Below are positions 63,507-64,000 of a stretch of DNA of 64,000 nt, in pieces. This stretch comes from Candidatus Woesearchaeota archaeon (GTDB taxonomy: Archaea > Nanobdellota > Nanobdellia > Woesearchaeales > GCA-2686295), in NCBI GenBank assembly GCA_013202845.1, contig JABMPT010000011.1, positions 55,478 to 119,477 of the forward strand, written 5' to 3'. The position numbers and the translations under genes were made by a program. The first letter of the stretch is position 1, and the number at the start of each line of letters is the position of its first letter. The notes below the pieces were generated by a model. It was not told the origin of the DNA. It searched no databases and saw only the letters and a list, made by a program, of their open reading frames with translations.

Positions 63507-63627
63507 GATGAATCGTTTTTTCAAATTTATAGTTTTATTATTCTTACTTGGGTTAACTTTAGCTCTTGATGTGTTTTTATTATTTTGGGAAAGAATTAGG
63601 AGGCACAAGATTTTCCCAGGATCATAA
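63507..63627 (+). CDS. Possible small hydrophobic protein
   Basis: An ATG at 63507 opens MNRFFKFIVLL, and the following bases read as a transmembrane helix plus a basic tail ending HKIFPGS, closed by TAA at 63625-63627. The two parts are not certainly in one frame: the count from ATG to stop is not a clean multiple of three in my reading, so this may be a frameshifted remnant. Confidence 0.3.
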
Positions 63628-63628
63628 A

Positions 63629-64000
63629 ATGAAACAAAAACTCAAAATTTTAATGGTTCATCCACATGATATCTACTCTGCTTCAGAACCTTGGACTATA
63701 AGAATCACACATATTGCAGAAGAATTTGTTAAACTTGGTCATGAAGTAAAGCTCGTTTATTTTCCACTTCCATCTCACGAAAGAGGTAAAATCCTAAAAG
63801 AAAAACATAAAGAGTTTGAAACTATTCCTTTTAAGAGAAGTAAATGGTTTTTACCTTACAATATTGGTAGAATGTACAAACTTTCTAAACAGGCAGATAT
63901 CATTCATTTCCAGAAATGTTTTTCCATTGCATCATTACCTTCTTTATTCTCTGCTTATCTTCGAAGAAAACCAGTTCATTATGATTGGGATGATTGGGAA
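63629..64000 (+). CDS. GT4-type glycosyltransferase, cut off by window edge
   Basis: The first 124 codons of a gene running off the right edge. ILMVHPHDIYSASEPWTIR, HIAEEFVKLGHEVKLVYFP and ADIIHFQKC are the N-terminal pattern of GT4/GT1 glycosyltransferases (nucleotide-sugar GT-B fold). The donor-binding half is not in view. Confidence 0.75.
   Translation, partial: MKQKLKILMVHPHDIYSASEPWTIRITHIAEEFVKLGHEVKLVYFPLPSHERGKILKEKHKEFETIPFKRSKWFLPYNIGRMYKLSKQADIIHFQKCFSIASLPSLFSAYLRRKPVHYDWDDWE

Noticed and set aside
1..64000. tRNA, rRNA, CRISPR arrays and insertion sequences
   Set aside because: None recognised on either strand: no repeat-spacer array, no transposase motifs or terminal inverted repeats, and no cloverleaf-like sequence in the gaps.

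Overview
The window is archaeal. It carries an archaeal-type (class I) CCA-adding enzyme, the wyosine radical-SAM enzyme Taw1, an NMD3-like protein, transcription factor S and an archaeal/SipW-type signal peptidase, and TATA boxes lie about 25 bases before many start codons (leaderless transcripts). Folate enzymes (ThyA, FolA, FolC), many short secreted or membrane proteins of unknown function, and membrane-anchored proteins with C-x11-C helical repeats suggest a DPANN-type lineage such as Woesearchaeota or Pacearchaeota. That placement is inference: no rRNA or tRNA gene was seen.

Layout. (1) 1-15.8 kb, all minus strand, is a cell-surface block. It holds an RHS/YD-repeat system split over three ORFs in a permuted order (core domain, then SpvB/TcdB-like N-terminal domain, then YD repeats), an ABC-2 exporter pair, membrane proteins with Cys-pair repeats, and two huge secreted Cys-rich proteins that share a carbohydrate-binding-like domain. 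(2) 15.9-31.2 kb is mostly housekeeping: CCA enzyme, ACT protein, DUF368 lipid-carrier translocase, MoxR/VWA pair, Taw1, phosphoesterase, NrdG-like activase, FolC and a queuosine-precursor-type transporter. Inside it, 20.8-25.2 kb is an unusual four-gene amino-acid operon (racemase, ATP-grasp, glutamine amidotransferase, carboxyethylornithine-synthase-like dehydrogenase) divergent from a tandem Lrp-type regulator. (3) 31.3-35.2 kb is a compact dTTP-supply operon (thyA, folA, deoxynucleoside kinase, tmk, NMP-kinase-like, dCMP deaminase). (4) 35.2-41.5 kb is housekeeping again: zinc ribbons/TFS, endonuclease III, flavoprotein reductase, signal peptidase, phosphoribosyltransferase, NMD3, PurA.

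(5) From about 41.8 kb to the right edge lies an AT-rich accessory island. It opens at a recombination scar where the 3' ends of a sulfatase gene and a DegT-type aminotransferase gene meet head to head. It then holds glycosyltransferases (GT2, several GT-C, GT4), seven radical-SAM genes, a LysA-like decarboxylase, a D-Ala-D-Ala-ligase-like ATP-grasp protein and a methyltransferase. At its centre (52.4-59.4 kb) is what looks like an undescribed archaeal RiPP (ribosomally made, modified peptide) locus: an HprK-like kinase, two paralogous B12-type radical-SAM enzymes flanking a PqqD-like RiPP recognition element, two further SPASM-like radical-SAM enzymes and a nucleotidyltransferase. A 33-residue ORF (56148-56249, minus) encodes a peptide with the YxxPxIxxxG leader signature known from lasso-type precursors and a short Cys/Thr-rich core. 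No lasso protease (B2) or cyclase (C) is seen, so the recognition logic of lasso clusters seems to be joined to radical-SAM, kinase and nucleotidyltransferase tailoring.

Many start codons were reset from TTG/GTG to a downstream ATG because a TATA box, a Shine-Dalgarno site or the usual 2-base gap to the preceding stop codon fits that ATG.
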